DNA of 64,000 nucleotides from Paenibacillus glycinis (GCF_009909185.1 NZ_JAAAMV010000018.1:87181-151180); one strand, 5' to 3'; positions 46,188 to 55,565 are shown, counted from the stretch's first letter. Notes: generated by a model not told the origin, from the letters alone. Translations and numbers: made by a program.

Positions 46188-46697
46188 TTATTCGGTTACC
46201 GGCTTAGCTTCGAGCGCGGTACGCCGCAGTTTTCGTTTCTCTTTGCGTTTGTCCGCCATGTACTTGATTGCTATCCTGACGGGGAAGTAAAAAATGGCTC
46301 CAAGCAGAAACCCGTCTATAATCCCACCCGCGATCAGCTTCAGGTTCACCAGCAAAATATGGTTCAGCCAGTCGGGAATGAACGGAATTTCGAACCTGAT
46401 ATGCTTCGGCAGCACCAGGCCTCCGACCATGCTGTTGACGAACGCTACCGGAATGAAAATGATTTTACCGAAAACAAATCCGACCAACGCGCCCGCCAAG
46501 CTGGCCCGCATCCAATAAATGAGCGGAAATATCAAGAAAAACGCAAGCCCGTAGGTCGGGAGCGTGAACATTTCAACGAAAATGCCGATTGAAAATCCGA
46601 GTGCTACCATTGCGGGTCCCCCTGGAGCCCGCATTAGCTGCGTGTATTTATATTTTAGCCAACGTTGGATCGAGCGCGGTTTTCTTGGTGCTGCCAT
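46188..46697 (-). CDS. DUF2062 membrane protein
   Basis: The 169-residue protein has a basic N-terminus (MAAPRKPRSIQRWLKYKYTQ), the DUF2062 pattern MRAPGGPAMVALGFSIGIFVEMFTLPTYG (core PAMVALGFSIGIF), a central amphipathic part and a last hydrophobic segment (IIDGFLLGAIFYFPVRI), then a basic tail. About three or four membrane spans are visible. The function is unknown. The ATG at 46697 follows AAAGGAG and lies inside the junction with ispH, whose stop ends at 46715, a gap of 17 bases; the two genes are probably co-transcribed. Confidence 0.8.
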   Translation of the reverse strand: MAAPRKPRSIQRWLKYKYTQLMRAPGGPAMVALGFSIGIFVEMFTLPTYGLAFFLIFPLIYWMRASLAGALVGFVFGKIIFIPVAFVNSMVGGLVLPKHIRFEIPFIPDWLNHILLVNLKLIAGGIIDGFLLGAIFYFPVRIAIKYMADKRKEKRKLRRTALEAKPVTE

Positions 46698-46714
46698 AAC
46701 ATGCGCTCCTTTCA

Positions 46715-47665
46715 CTACTGGGACGATTTCACTCGCATGGCCGGAAGTAATTTATTCATATTGACCGTGCGCCGAATCTCCCAAGTTTCAGGGTTCTCGT
46801 CTTCATATTGTTCCAGATATGCGATGACTTCCTTCGTCAGCGGGGTCGGCGTGGACGCGCCCGAAGTCACGGCTACGCGCTTCTTGCCGGCCAGCCACTG
46901 CCTGTCGATCTCGGAAACGTCCGCGACGCGATAGGCGGGAACCCCGGCGATTTCTTCCGACACCTGCGCCAGCCGATTGGAATTGTTGCTTCGCGGATCG
47001 CCGACGACGATGCAAAGCTCCGCTTCCTTCGCCTGCTCGGCGACCGCTTCCTGCCGGACCTGCGTAGCCAAGCAGATTTCATTATGAATCTCGGCGGCGG
47101 GAAAAGCCTCGAGCAGCCTGCTGATCAGGACACGTATATCCCATTGGGACATCGTCGTCTGATTCGTGATGATGATGCGATCCGATTGAAGCGCCAGCGA
47201 TTCGATCTCCGCCTCGCGCTCGATCAGGTGCACATGCTCCGGTGCGATGCCGATCGCGCCTTCCGGCTCCGGATGTCCCTTCTTGCCGATATAGATGACT
47301 TCGTACCCCTCCGCCACTTTCTCGCGGATCAAGTCATGCGTCTTGGTGACGTCCGGACAGGTCGCGTCGACGACCGTGAGTCCTCTTTCCTTCGCGCGCT
47401 TGCGGACTTCCGGCGACACGCCGTGCGCGGTAAAGATGACGGTTCCGCTCGAAATTTGTTCCAAAATCTCCAGGCGGTTCTCGCCGTCGAGCGTGATGAC
47501 GCCCTCCTGCTTGAACGCTTCCGTTACATGACTATTATGAACAATCATGCCCAAAATATAGATCGGCCGCGGCAAATCCAAGTTGCGCGCCGTTTGCAAT
47601 GCCAAGACCATCGCATCCACGACGCCATAACAATAACCGCGCGGCGATATTTTTACAATTTCCAT
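46715..47665 (-). CDS. ispH: 4-hydroxy-3-methylbut-2-enyl diphosphate reductase IspH
   Basis: IspH catalyses the last step of the MEP isoprenoid pathway, giving IPP and DMAPP. The 316-residue protein has the three cluster Cys: in PRGYCYGV (12), [11 protein letters not shown] (about 101) and [11 protein letters not shown] (about 195). Substrate residues are seen in [30 protein letters not shown] and [10 protein letters not shown] and [11 protein letters not shown]. The usual length is 300-320. A possible promoter (TTTCCA, 17 bases, TATAAT near 47735-47763) overlaps the end of the upstream kinase gene. The DUF2062 gene follows. Confidence 0.96.
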   Translation of the reverse strand: MEIVKISPRGYCYGVVDAMVLALQTARNLDLPRPIYILGMIVHNSHVTEAFKQEGVITLDGENRLEILEQISSGTVIFTAHGVSPEVRKRAKERGLTVVDATCPDVTKTHDLIREKVAEGYEVIYIGKKGHPEPEGAIGIAPEHVHLIEREAEIESLALQSDRIIITNQTTMSQWDIRVLISRLLEAFPAAEIHNEICLATQVRQEAVAEQAKEAELCIVVGDPRSNNSNRLAQVSEEIAGVPAYRVADVSEIDRQWLAGKKRVAVTSGASTPTPLTKEVIAYLEQYEDENPETWEIRRTVNMNKLLPAMRVKSSQ

Positions 47666-47731
47666 CGAAAACCTGCACCTGCTTTCCTGCTAAACCAACG
47701 ATTAACGAAGTCATGATACCCAGTTCCTTCA

Positions 47732-49198
47732 TTATACTTCATTCGATCTGTCGTGGAAAGCAATCGGGAGCCAGACGGTAAACGTCGTTCCTTCCCCTTC
47801 GCGCGTCGAAACCTCGACGGACCCGCCGTGCTCGTCGATGATCCATTTCGCGATCGACAATCCGAGACCCGTGCCGCTCGTCTCTCCCCTGGATTCGTCG
47901 GCCCGGTAGAAACGCTCGAAAATATGCGGAACTTCCTCATGATTCATGCCGATCCCCGTATCCTTGATGATAATCCCGGCCTGATCCTGGGAGCGCACCG
48001 CCCTCATCTCGACATAGCCGCTCGGCGTGTACTTGAACGCATTTTCCACGAAGATGAACAGCAACTGGCGCAAGAAATCAGCGTGCGCTTCTACTTGTAC
48101 GTTATGAAGGGCACTTAGGTTCCCGATTTTCCAATCCGCGTTTCGCGGAAGCAACTGCGCCCGGCGCGCGACGTCTTCGACAAGCGGGAGCAGCGGCTGC
48201 ACCGTCTTCTCCATCTCGTACCCGGCATCGGCGCGAGCCAGCGCCAGCAGATCGTTGACCAGGTTCGACATTCGCTTGGCTTCGCCGGCGATATCGTGCA
48301 TCGCTTCCCGGGTCATCGTCATGCGATGATCGTCGGCGGAGTTCGTGCCGTCCATGGCAATGCCGGATTCCAACGCAGGCGGCCACATTCGTTCGAGCAA
48401 TTCAATATTGCCGCGAATCGTCGTGAGCGGCGTCCTAAGCTCGTGGGAAGCGTCCGATACGAACCTGCGCTGCGCCTTATACGCTTCGTCAAGCTCGTTA
48501 TAGGTCGTTTCGATCCTGCCGAGCATGCCGTTCAGCGTATCGGTCAGACGCCCGAGCTCGTCGTTGGGCCCGATCCTCGGGATGCGCATGCTGAGATCGG
48601 ATTCGTTTTCGATGCTGCGGGTCGCCCGGATGACGTTCTCGATCGGCCTCAACGCTTGGCGCGCCAGGAACAGGCCGATCGTGAAGGCGATCGCGATGAC
48701 AACGAAAGAAGCGAAAATCAAAATGGTTCGCAGGTTGCGCATGTAGTTATCGATCGGTCCCGTATAGACGCCAATTTGCAGCAAGGCAACGAGTTGATTG
48801 TTTTGTTTTAAGTGCAAGGGATACTGATAAGTCAAAAATTTGTATTGGTCCACTTTAAGCGTGACGTAACCTTCCTGAATCGGTTTCTTAGGATCCGGAA
48901 CCGTGAACTGCTTGTTTGCCCGCAGCAAGTTCTCCGAACGGCCAACGTTGCCGTTCGTAAAATTGTAAACTTGGATGTAGATGTTATTCGCAAACGGACT
49001 ATCAACATCCAAATTAAGCCTATTGAAGTAATCCAAGGAACCGGTGATTTTCAAATTCTGCAGTTGATCCTGGATCTCTCTTTTGGCATCGCGGTACGAA
49101 TTATAATTAACGAACAAATAAATGGAGACGCTGAATATGAACAGCGTTACGGCGAGCAGCGCGGAATACCAAAACGTCAAACGCAGCCGGATGGACAT
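47732..49198 (-). CDS. Sensor histidine kinase (ArlS/YkoH-like)
   Basis: The 488-residue membrane kinase has a first span (about 8-31), an extracellular domain of about 120 residues, a second span (about 160-183), a HAMP domain (RQALRPIENVIRATRSIENE), HisKA with FVSDASHELRTPLTTIRGNIELL (phospho-His about 256) and HATPase with FVENAFKYTPSG, KDTGIGM, FERFYRADESRGETSGTGLGLSI. It is encoded 6 bases after the response regulator gene, so they form a two-component pair. The set-up resembles ArlRS or YkoGH; the signal is not known. The htrA gene upstream of the pair suggests an envelope role. Confidence 0.9.
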   Translation of the reverse strand: MSIRLRLTFWYSALLAVTLFIFSVSIYLFVNYNSYRDAKREIQDQLQNLKITGSLDYFNRLNLDVDSPFANNIYIQVYNFTNGNVGRSENLLRANKQFTVPDPKKPIQEGYVTLKVDQYKFLTYQYPLHLKQNNQLVALLQIGVYTGPIDNYMRNLRTILIFASFVVIAIAFTIGLFLARQALRPIENVIRATRSIENESDLSMRIPRIGPNDELGRLTDTLNGMLGRIETTYNELDEAYKAQRRFVSDASHELRTPLTTIRGNIELLERMWPPALESGIAMDGTNSADDHRMTMTREAMHDIAGEAKRMSNLVNDLLALARADAGYEMEKTVQPLLPLVEDVARRAQLLPRNADWKIGNLSALHNVQVEAHADFLRQLLFIFVENAFKYTPSGYVEMRAVRSQDQAGIIIKDTGIGMNHEEVPHIFERFYRADESRGETSGTGLGLSIAKWIIDEHGGSVEVSTREGEGTTFTVWLPIAFHDRSNEV

Positions 49199-49204
49199 CG
49201 TTCG

Positions 49205-49897
49205 TCAGCCTCCTTCGCCCCGGAGCACGTAACCCGTGCCGCGGACCGTCTGGATCAGCCGCGGACTCCTGCCGTCCTCCGTCTTCTGACGCAGCATGGC
49301 GATGTAGACCTCGAGCACGTTGGACTCCCCGCTGTAATCGAATCCCCAAATCTTATCCATGATCGCATCGCGCGTCAGCACCCTGCGCGGATTCTGCATC
49401 AGCAGCTGAAGCAGGTCGAATTCCTTGGCCGTCAAGTCGATTCTGCGCCCGCTCCGGATCGCCTCCCGCGAATCCAGATCGAGCGTCAAATCCTCGAACT
49501 GCAGCCGGCTGGAGCTCTCTTCCAGCTTATCCGGCTTGCGGCGAAGCAGCGCGCGGACGCGCGCGAGCAGCTCTTCCAGCGCGAACGGCTTTACCAAATA
49601 ATCGTCGGCTCCCAGATCGAGCCCGCGAACGCGGTCTTGGATATCGTCCTTCGCGGTGAGCATCAAAATCGGAACGGAGCTGCCGCCCTCCCGGACGCGC
49701 CGGCACACTTCCCATCCGTCCACCTGCGGCATCATCACGTCCAGAATCAATAGACTCGGATCGCTGGACAGCATCTGCTTCAAGCCCTCGAGCCCGTTGT
49801 TCGCCGTCGCGACCTCGTATCCCTCGAAGGCCAAGCTGCGCCTGAGCAAAGAAGTGATTTTCTCATCGTCGTCCACTACCAATATATGCGGTCTCAT
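49205..49897 (-). CDS. OmpR-family response regulator (partner of 47732-49198)
   Basis: The 230-residue protein has a receiver (DDDEKITSLLRR, phospho-Asp in LLILDVMMPQVDG, LTAKDD, LVKPFAL) and a winged-helix domain (IDLTAKEFDLLQLLMQNPRRVLTR and VLEVYIAMLRQKTEDG and TVRGTGYVLR). ATG at 49897 after GGGGGA. A -10 TATAAT lies about 60 bases upstream of the ATG with a weak -35. The kinase gene follows after 6 bases. The target genes cannot be told from sequence; the neighbouring htrA gene is one candidate. Confidence 0.92.
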   Translation of the reverse strand: MRPHILVVDDDEKITSLLRRSLAFEGYEVATANNGLEGLKQMLSSDPSLLILDVMMPQVDGWEVCRRVREGGSSVPILMLTAKDDIQDRVRGLDLGADDYLVKPFALEELLARVRALLRRKPDKLEESSSRLQFEDLTLDLDSREAIRSGRRIDLTAKEFDLLQLLMQNPRRVLTRDAIMDKIWGFDYSGESNVLEVYIAMLRQKTEDGRSPRLIQTVRGTGYVLRGEGG

Positions 49898-49996
49898 GGC
49901 AATCCCCCAACGTCAGATAACTAATTTATGAATAAAACTTCCTATATTATAACGCAAGTTCTTTTCCGGACGAAACTCGCGCTTCCCGTTTTTTCC

Positions 49997-50040
49997 AAAT
50001 AAAGAGGCGCAAGATCAGCCTATAAGACTGCTTGCGCCCT
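49997..50040 (-). terminator. Terminator after htrA
   Basis: On the minus strand GGCGCAAGCAG-type arm GGGCGCAAG and CTTGCGCC close a hairpin followed by TCTTTATTT. Confidence 0.82.
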
Positions 50041-50113
50041 TGGAAGGTGCCCGGTTATGGGTCGTATCGGCGAACGTTATTCCGCTTGCGAATTATTCGC
50101 GCCGCAATTCAGA

Positions 50114-51772
50114 TTATGGTTGCTGTTGCTGCTGTTGTTGGTTGGTTTGCGTATCGAAGTCGTTCTTGTTGCCGATCGTCACCTTCAAGTCCATCTTCTG
50201 ACCGTTGCGGATAATGTTGAGCGTGACGTTATCGCCGACCGATTTCTTCTTGATGACGGCGATCAGGTCATCCGGCGAATTGTATTTCGTGCCGTCCATG
50301 CCCGTAATGACGTCGTATTGTCTCAGGTCCGCCATATAGGCCGGCGATTTGTAGATGATATCGGACACGACGGAACCGTTTTGGTTCGAAAGCTCGAGCT
50401 CTTGCTCCAATGCGTCGTTGATCGGGGCGAGCGTCGCGCCGATGAACGGTACAGGCGTCTTCGGAATGGCCGTGTTCGACTTCAGATTATCCAGCACCTC
50501 GGTGATCGTGCTGGTCGGAATCGCGAATCCGATGCCTTGCGCTTGGGAGCTGACCGCCGTATTGATGCCGACGACTTCGCCGTTCAGGTTAAGCAGCGGG
50601 CCGCCGGAGTTGCCGGGATTGATGGAAGCGTCCGTTTGCAGCAAATGCTGATATTCGCGCGTGCCTTCGGTATCCGGAATGGAAATCGGACGTTCTTTGG
50701 CGCTCAGCACGCCTACCGTGACGGTATGGTCGAAGCCGTAAGGGTTGCCGATCGCGACGACCCAGTCGCCGATATTGATTTTATCCGAGCTGCCGATCGG
50801 AAGCGTCGGGAACGGATTCGAGCCTTCGACTTTCAGCACGGCAAGGTCAAGATTATAATCGGAGCCGAGCTTCTTCGCCACGTACGGCTTGCTGGTGCCT
50901 TGAACGGTAACTTGAATCTCGTCGGCGTCAGCCACGACGTGCTGATTCGTGAGAATGTAGCCGCTGGAATCGAAGAAGAATCCGGTACCGATGCCTTCCG
51001 GCGTCAACTCGCCGCCGCCTTGGCTTCCGTTGTCTTGACCGTCGCCTCGGCCCTGACCGCCGTTGCCTTGACCTTGGCCGTCGTCGCCGAAGAACTGGCT
51101 GAAGAAGTCGTCGAAGTTGCCGCCTTGCTGACCGCCCGACTGCTGCTTCGTGAACGTCTCGATCTTAACGACCGCCGGACTCGCCTTCTCGAACAGCTGG
51201 GCGATATTATTAGGTCTGACGACGTCGGCCGCCGCGGAGACGCTGCCGCTGTCACCCGCCTTGCCGATCGCGGACGAAGCCGTGTTCGAGGACGTTTGGG
51301 ACAACGCCTGTTCCGAGGTGAACCAGTTTTCCCTATCGGAGACGAACATGAGCGATCCGACTACCACCACCCCGACCAGGAACGAAGCGAACATCGCTTT
51401 GAACGGCGAGCGGCGCGATTCTTTCGTCTGCCAACCGCCGCGCGGCGAGGCCGGCTGCGACGGCGCGAACGCTCTCAGCTGCGTCGGCGGCGTGACTTCC
51501 ACGTGGCTGCGGTCGCTTTGAGGCGTGTCGCCTTGGCGCGGCTCGAAGCCGTTATCGCCGCCCCGTTCGTCTTGCCCGGGGGAATCGCCCATGCCCGGCT
51601 TGAATGGCCCGTAAGAATAATAGTAAGACGATTTCCCCGTCTCGCCCTCTTCGTGTTTCTCTTCATGCGCTCTATTAGCGGACTCGCCGTTCCCGTCATT
51701 CCCGTCGTCGTGCCCTCTGCCCGCCGGTTTAAAGAAATCGTCGTAGTCGTTTTTCTTGTTCTGATCGTCCAT
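50114..51772 (-). CDS. HtrA-like membrane serine protease with PDZ domain
   Basis: The 552-residue protein has a long, acidic cytoplasmic tail (1-122), one membrane span (about 124-144) and an extracellular trypsin-like domain with the triad His278 (LTNQHVV), Asp309 (YNLDLAVL) and Ser389 (NPGNSGGPLL). A PDZ domain follows (about 445-540). A Gly/Gln/Asn-rich insert lies at 208-257, before the protease core, and the protein ends in a Gln run. HtrA proteases degrade misfolded secreted proteins and are usually induced by envelope stress. It is upstream of the two-component pair and downstream of the yugN-like gene, all on the minus strand. ATG after AAGGAGG. Confidence 0.93.
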   Translation of the reverse strand: MDDQNKKNDYDDFFKPAGRGHDDGNDGNGESANRAHEEKHEEGETGKSSYYYSYGPFKPGMGDSPGQDERGGDNGFEPRQGDTPQSDRSHVEVTPPTQLRAFAPSQPASPRGGWQTKESRRSPFKAMFASFLVGVVVVGSLMFVSDRENWFTSEQALSQTSSNTASSAIGKAGDSGSVSAAADVVRPNNIAQLFEKASPAVVKIETFTKQQSGGQQGGNFDDFFSQFFGDDGQGQGNGGQGRGDGQDNGSQGGGELTPEGIGTGFFFDSSGYILTNQHVVADADEIQVTVQGTSKPYVAKKLGSDYNLDLAVLKVEGSNPFPTLPIGSSDKINIGDWVVAIGNPYGFDHTVTVGVLSAKERPISIPDTEGTREYQHLLQTDASINPGNSGGPLLNLNGEVVGINTAVSSQAQGIGFAIPTSTITEVLDNLKSNTAIPKTPVPFIGATLAPINDALEQELELSNQNGSVVSDIIYKSPAYMADLRQYDVITGMDGTKYNSPDDLIAVIKKKSVGDNVTLNIIRNGQKMDLKVTIGNKNDFDTQTNQQQQQQQP

Positions 51773-51887
51773 CGTAAATTCCTCCTTAAGTATCCCATGA
51801 GACTTGCTAGGCGGCTGCTTGCCGTCGTTCTATAGTACTATCATGCACAATCTACCTTAAATCAAACTTAAAATTGTTATAATGCCA

Positions 51888-51931
51888 AATAAAAAAACCG
51901 GGATGCCGCCTATGCAGCATTACCCGGCTTC
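51888..51931 (-). terminator. Terminator after the yugN-like gene
   Basis: On the minus strand CCGGG-TA-ATGC and GGCAT-CCCGG arms are followed by TTTTTTTATTT. Confidence 0.82.
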
Positions 51932-51952
51932 TCGGTCCCTCTATCAGCGCCG

Positions 51953-52366
51953 CTAGTGAAGCAGCCGCTCCTCTACCTCGACGAGCACTTTTTTCGCCTG
52001 GTTCACCCATTTGGATTCCACTTCCGCATCGGCATCGACCGGCTCTTGAAACTGATCCATCAAGCTGCCGATCGTTTTCATATGCGCTTCCTTGTCGAGC
52101 CCTTCATTGTAAACATGCTTCAGGACGAACGGCCGTCCCAGCATGATTTTGGCATCCAAATCCTGCGTCGTGTCGTCGATGCTGCCGTTGATGACGCTGA
52201 ACGGCATCCGCAGCCAGACCATGTGCTCCTCGTCCAAGTAGCGGTCGAAATAGCCGTGGTCGTAATTCCAATCTCCGCCCAGCGCGAACTGCTGCTCCTC
52301 CAGCATGCTCTTCACTTCGGTAAATTCCTTCTCGCTCGACTCCAGCTTCGATTCAAGGGGGATCAT
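51953..52366 (-). CDS. YugN family protein
   Basis: The 137-residue protein matches YugN: MIPLESKLESSEKEFTEVKSMLEEQQFALGGDWNYDHGYFDRYLDEE, whose core ALGGDWNYDHGYFDR is the hallmark, followed by VWLRMPFSVINGSID and FVLKHVYNEGLD. The family is a soluble protein of unknown function in Bacillota. The ATG at 52366 is used since AGGAGAA has proper spacing to it; the ATG at 52375 is too close. It stands between htrA and liaR. Confidence 0.85.
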   Translation of the reverse strand: MIPLESKLESSEKEFTEVKSMLEEQQFALGGDWNYDHGYFDRYLDEEHMVWLRMPFSVINGSIDDTTQDLDAKIMLGRPFVLKHVYNEGLDKEAHMKTIGSLMDQFQEPVDADAEVESKWVNQAKKVLVEVEERLLH

Positions 52367-52424
52367 TAAGGGCATTCTCCTCTTGGCCTTAGTATACGGA
52401 TAAGGTGCCCGGCCCGGCTGACAA

Positions 52425-53090
52425 TTATCCCGTCTTTACCCATCCTTTTCGATGGGCGAAGACGGCCAGCTGCGTACGATCCTCGAGCTCGCATTTCATC
52501 AGCAGGTTGCTGACATGCGTCTTGACGGTCTTGATGCTGATATGAAGCTCTTCGGCGATTTCCTTGTTCGACATGCCCTCGGCGATCAACAGCAGCACTT
52601 CTTTCTCCCGATCCGTCAAGCCTTCGTCGGCTCCTTGCGCGCTCCGTTGGCGCAGTCCTCTCGTGAGCGCCTGGGAGACGTCGTGCGTCATGACCGGCAT
52701 GCCCTTGCCCGCGCCGTTCAGCGCGTAAATCAATTCCTCCGCGGAGACGGTCTTGAGCACGTAGCTGACCGCGCCGGCCTCGACGGCGGCAACGACCTTC
52801 TCGTCCTCCAGAAAGCTCGTCAGCATGACGATCTTCAGCTCCGGAAATTCCTTCATCAGGATCCGCGTCGCTTCGACCCCGTCCATGACGGGCATCATCA
52901 GATCCATCAGCATGAGCTGCGGCGGTCCGCCCGGTATGCCGGCGCGCAGCATGTCGATGGCTTCCTTGCCGTTCGCGGCTTCCGCGATGACTTCGAATTT
53001 CGGCTCCAGCATCAAATACGTGCGCAGGCCCGCACGCACCATATCATGGTCGTCGACAATCATGATCTTCCATCCGTCATTCGCGCTCAT
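52425..53090 (-). CDS. liaR: Response regulator LiaR
   Basis: LiaR controls the response to cell-wall antibiotics. The 221-residue protein has a receiver (IMIVDDHDMVRAGL, phospho-Asp in MLMDLMMPVMDG about 62, LTSF, Lys in VLKTVSA) and a LuxR-type helix-turn-helix (LTDREKEVLLLIAEGMSNKEIAEELHISIKTVKTHVSNLL, core EGMSNKEIAEELHIS). It overlaps the end of liaS by 14 bases. With liaF and liaS upstream, the three-gene order F-S-R is that of the LiaFSR module. The usual targets liaIH are not in the window. Confidence 0.93.
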   Translation of the reverse strand: MSANDGWKIMIVDDHDMVRAGLRTYLMLEPKFEVIAEAANGKEAIDMLRAGIPGGPPQLMLMDLMMPVMDGVEATRILMKEFPELKIVMLTSFLEDEKVVAAVEAGAVSYVLKTVSAEELIYALNGAGKGMPVMTHDVSQALTRGLRQRSAQGADEGLTDREKEVLLLIAEGMSNKEIAEELHISIKTVKTHVSNLLMKCELEDRTQLAVFAHRKGWVKTG

Positions 53091-54123
53091 CGTTTCGATC
53101 GGCTCCTTTTTTGTTCACGTAGTTCGGCAGCGTGACCCTAACCCTCGTTCCGCTTCCGGGCTTGCTGATAATCGACGCGTCGCCGCCAAGCTTGCCGGCC
53201 CGCTCCCGCATCGTCGACAGGCCGTACGACCCGCGTTTCACTTGGTCCGCCCTGAAGCCGGACCCGTCGTCCTGAAGCGTCATGACGATTTGCCGTTCCG
53301 TCTCGGCGACCGTGAGCAGCGCCGTCTCCGCGCCCGCATGCTTCACGATATTGGCCATCGCTTCTTGAATGATGAGGAACAATTGATGCTCCTTCGCATC
53401 CGAAAGCTTTTCTTTTACCCGCCACTCCAACACGCCCTGCAGCCCGTTCTGCCGGCAATAGTCCGGAAACCATTTGTCCAGCGCCTCCTGAAGCGACTTG
53501 CCTTCCAGTTCCATCGGACGCAGCTGGGCGATGAAGCCCCGCATCTGCTTCTGAGCCATCGAAGACATGGAGATGAGCTGATCCATGACGTCGCTCGCGC
53601 GATCGGGATTCAGCTCAAGCAGCTTGGGAAGCGACGAAGCGGACATATGGATGGCGAATAATTGCTGGCTGACCGTATCGTGCAGATCCCGCGCGAGCCG
53701 CCGGCGTTCTTCGAGCACGGCCGCTTCGTTGGATGCCGCCTCGCGCATCACCTGCTCCTCGCCCGACCGCTGGATCCACTGGGTCCGCTCGTCAAGCGAT
53801 TCCAGCATGTCGTTGAACTCCCGGAAGGCCGGCGTGAACGCGCCTTCTTCCGGCAGCCGGGTGCCGTAATTCCCGTGCGCGGCCTGCTTGAGCCCGATGA
53901 CCATCATATCGATCTGGCGCTGAATCCGCTTTGCGGCCCAGTAACCGAAGCCCGCGCTGACGAGCAGGAACAGCGCGACGATGCCGATCCACCAGTCGCC
54001 CTGCTGCTCCCGCTCCGGCAGCAGGTCGCAGCCGATCTCCCAGATCAGCACGGATACGACGGAAGCGGATATAAAGAGAAGAATCATATCCCATTTGCTG
54101 TTGCGAAACAAACGAACCATCAT
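53077..54123 (-). CDS. liaS: Sensor histidine kinase LiaS
   Basis: The 348-residue kinase has two membrane spans in the first 65 residues with a very short outside loop, an intramembrane-sensing type. A HAMP-like part (KRIQRQIDMMVIGLKQAAHGNYG) leads to HisKA_3 with ERRRLARDLHDTVSQQLFAIHM (phospho-His about 148) and a HATPase with QEAMANIVKHAGA, DDGSGF and GSYGLSTMRERAGKLGG. This is the LiaS/VraS layout. It is 7 bases after liaF and overlaps liaR. LiaF keeps LiaS silent when the envelope is intact. Confidence 0.93.
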   Translation of the reverse strand: MMVRLFRNSKWDMILLFISASVVSVLIWEIGCDLLPEREQQGDWWIGIVALFLLVSAGFGYWAAKRIQRQIDMMVIGLKQAAHGNYGTRLPEEGAFTPAFREFNDMLESLDERTQWIQRSGEEQVMREAASNEAAVLEERRRLARDLHDTVSQQLFAIHMSASSLPKLLELNPDRASDVMDQLISMSSMAQKQMRGFIAQLRPMELEGKSLQEALDKWFPDYCRQNGLQGVLEWRVKEKLSDAKEHQLFLIIQEAMANIVKHAGAETALLTVAETERQIVMTLQDDGSGFRADQVKRGSYGLSTMRERAGKLGGDASIISKPGSGTRVRVTLPNYVNKKGADRNDERE

Positions 54124-54130
54124 ATGCGGA

Positions 54131-55300
54131 TCAGCCTACCTTCGTGACCCGCACATCGCCGATGAACGTACTGACGCGCAGCCTTATTTTTTTGTCCGTA
54201 TCCTGGAAGAACGGCGTCTCCACGTCGATGTTCTTGAAAATGCCGCCTTCCTTCTGCTCCAGCACCGCGACGTCGCCGACGAACGCGCTGGATACCACTT
54301 GAACGCCGATCTCGTAATCGTTCGGAAGATAGATCTTCACGTCGCCGATAAAGGACGAGATGTTGATCACCGTCTCGCCGGGCAAGATTTGCGCTTTCGT
54401 CAAATCGAGCACCGTGTCCCCGATAAAATGAGAGATGTTCATCGGCTTGAGCTCCCAATAATCGTGACCGAGGTAGATGTCGCCGATGAAGCCCGAACGC
54501 GTCTGCACGTTAGGGTCGTGGTTCCACCACTCCACGCGGTCCTTGCGGTGCGTATGACGATGATAATGCCTGTACGCCCTGCGCTCGATCCGCTCGCGGA
54601 CTTTCGCGGCGTGAATCGCGTGCCGCTCCCAGCGTTCCGCGCGCCGATTGGCATGATGGCGTTCATGTCGGCCGCGCGGGTCTTCGCCGACGAATTCCCG
54701 GTATCGGGGCGGCGCTTGCCGCGGTCCTGGCTCGGGGCCCGGCCCCGAGATCGGGGGACGCTGCGCTTCCGGCCCGCCGAAGGCGGCTTCGACCTCGGCT
54801 TCAAGCGCATCCTCGCCGCCTACCGGGCGCTTGGTCGGATCCGGGTGAAGCGGCGGCGCGGGAGGAACCGGCTTTTCGTCCGACGGTTCGTACGTGTACG
54901 CTTTCCATTCGTTTTTCATCTCGTCGCCGATTCGCCGCTCCTCGCCGCTCCTCCGCGATTTCGGTTTAAAAATCATCGCGAGACCGAAAATAATGAGAAC
55001 GAGCGGGCCCGCGAATTTGAGCACGTCGCCGATCGACCACACGAACAAATCCAGGTTTCGGCCGAGAAACAAAAATCCGATCACGATCAGAACGCCCGAG
55101 CCAAAAGCATTCCCGCGGCCGTAAGCCATCCGCTGCAGCAGGCCCTGTACGCCCAGGAACATCAGAATGACAGGCCAGAAGACGGAGAAGATCTCGCCGA
55201 TGTCGAAGTCGACGTAACCGCCTTGCCTTAACATGAGCCCCACGCCCGCCACGATGATCAAGAGGCCCCACATTAATCGATTAATAAAATTACCGTTCAT
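54131..55300 (-). CDS. liaF: Cell-wall stress inhibitor LiaF
   Basis: LiaF is the membrane-bound negative regulator of LiaRS. The 389-residue protein has four hydrophobic segments in residues 5-105 (INRLMWGLLIIVAGVGLML and later ones), a long linker, and a C-terminal beta-rich DUF2154-type domain (about 270-389) made of repeated FIGDV-like units: GFIGDIYLG, HFIGDTVLDL, SFIGDVKIYL, AFVGDVAVLEQ and TFIGDVRVTK. The linker (about 115-265) is unusually long; its last 60 residues are rich in His and Arg (RHERHHANRR, YRHYHRHTHRK). Standard LiaF is about 240 residues, so this one is about 150 residues larger. ATG at 55300 after GGGAG. First gene of liaFSR. Confidence 0.9.
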   Translation of the reverse strand: MNGNFINRLMWGLLIIVAGVGLMLRQGGYVDFDIGEIFSVFWPVILMFLGVQGLLQRMAYGRGNAFGSGVLIVIGFLFLGRNLDLFVWSIGDVLKFAGPLVLIIFGLAMIFKPKSRRSGEERRIGDEMKNEWKAYTYEPSDEKPVPPAPPLHPDPTKRPVGGEDALEAEVEAAFGGPEAQRPPISGPGPEPGPRQAPPRYREFVGEDPRGRHERHHANRRAERWERHAIHAAKVRERIERRAYRHYHRHTHRKDRVEWWNHDPNVQTRSGFIGDIYLGHDYWELKPMNISHFIGDTVLDLTKAQILPGETVINISSFIGDVKIYLPNDYEIGVQVVSSAFVGDVAVLEQKEGGIFKNIDVETPFFQDTDKKIRLRVSTFIGDVRVTKVG

Positions 55301-55447
55301 TGATGCCACCAGCTCCCAGATATTGTTGCAAGGTTTGTACTCCAAGTATACCTGAAGGCGCAAGCGCCATAAAAGGGTCTGCCGATTGAAGCCGGCTACG
55401 TCTCGAGGCGGAGATGAGCCATGCCGCTTAGAGCGCTTACATTCTGA

Positions 55448-55501
55448 TGTCAGTTCTTGTCACTTCACTCGTTGACATAAATAACGCGGCACTTATATAA
55501 T
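55448..55501 (+). promoter_or_regulatory. amtB promoter with TnrA/GlnR-like box
   Basis: TTGACA (55472-55477) and TATAAT (55496-55501) are both perfect, 18 bases apart. TGTCAGTTCTTGTCACT (55448-55464) matches TGTNAN7TNACA except for the last base and lies just upstream of the -35, the right place for activation by TnrA. Confidence 0.75.
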
Positions 55502-55565
55502 GAGTGTCGGACTACGAATTAGTTATGAAACCTTACATATGAAGCATGGATGGGGGATGGAAATA

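Noticed and set aside
50057..51835. 592-codon plus-strand frame opposite htrA
   Set aside because: Shadow of the htrA frame; Arg/Val/Leu-rich with no recognisable domain or ribosome site.
52425..55300. liaIH target genes
   Set aside because: LiaFSR is present, but the gene upstream is amtB and no LiaI or LiaH-like frame is seen.
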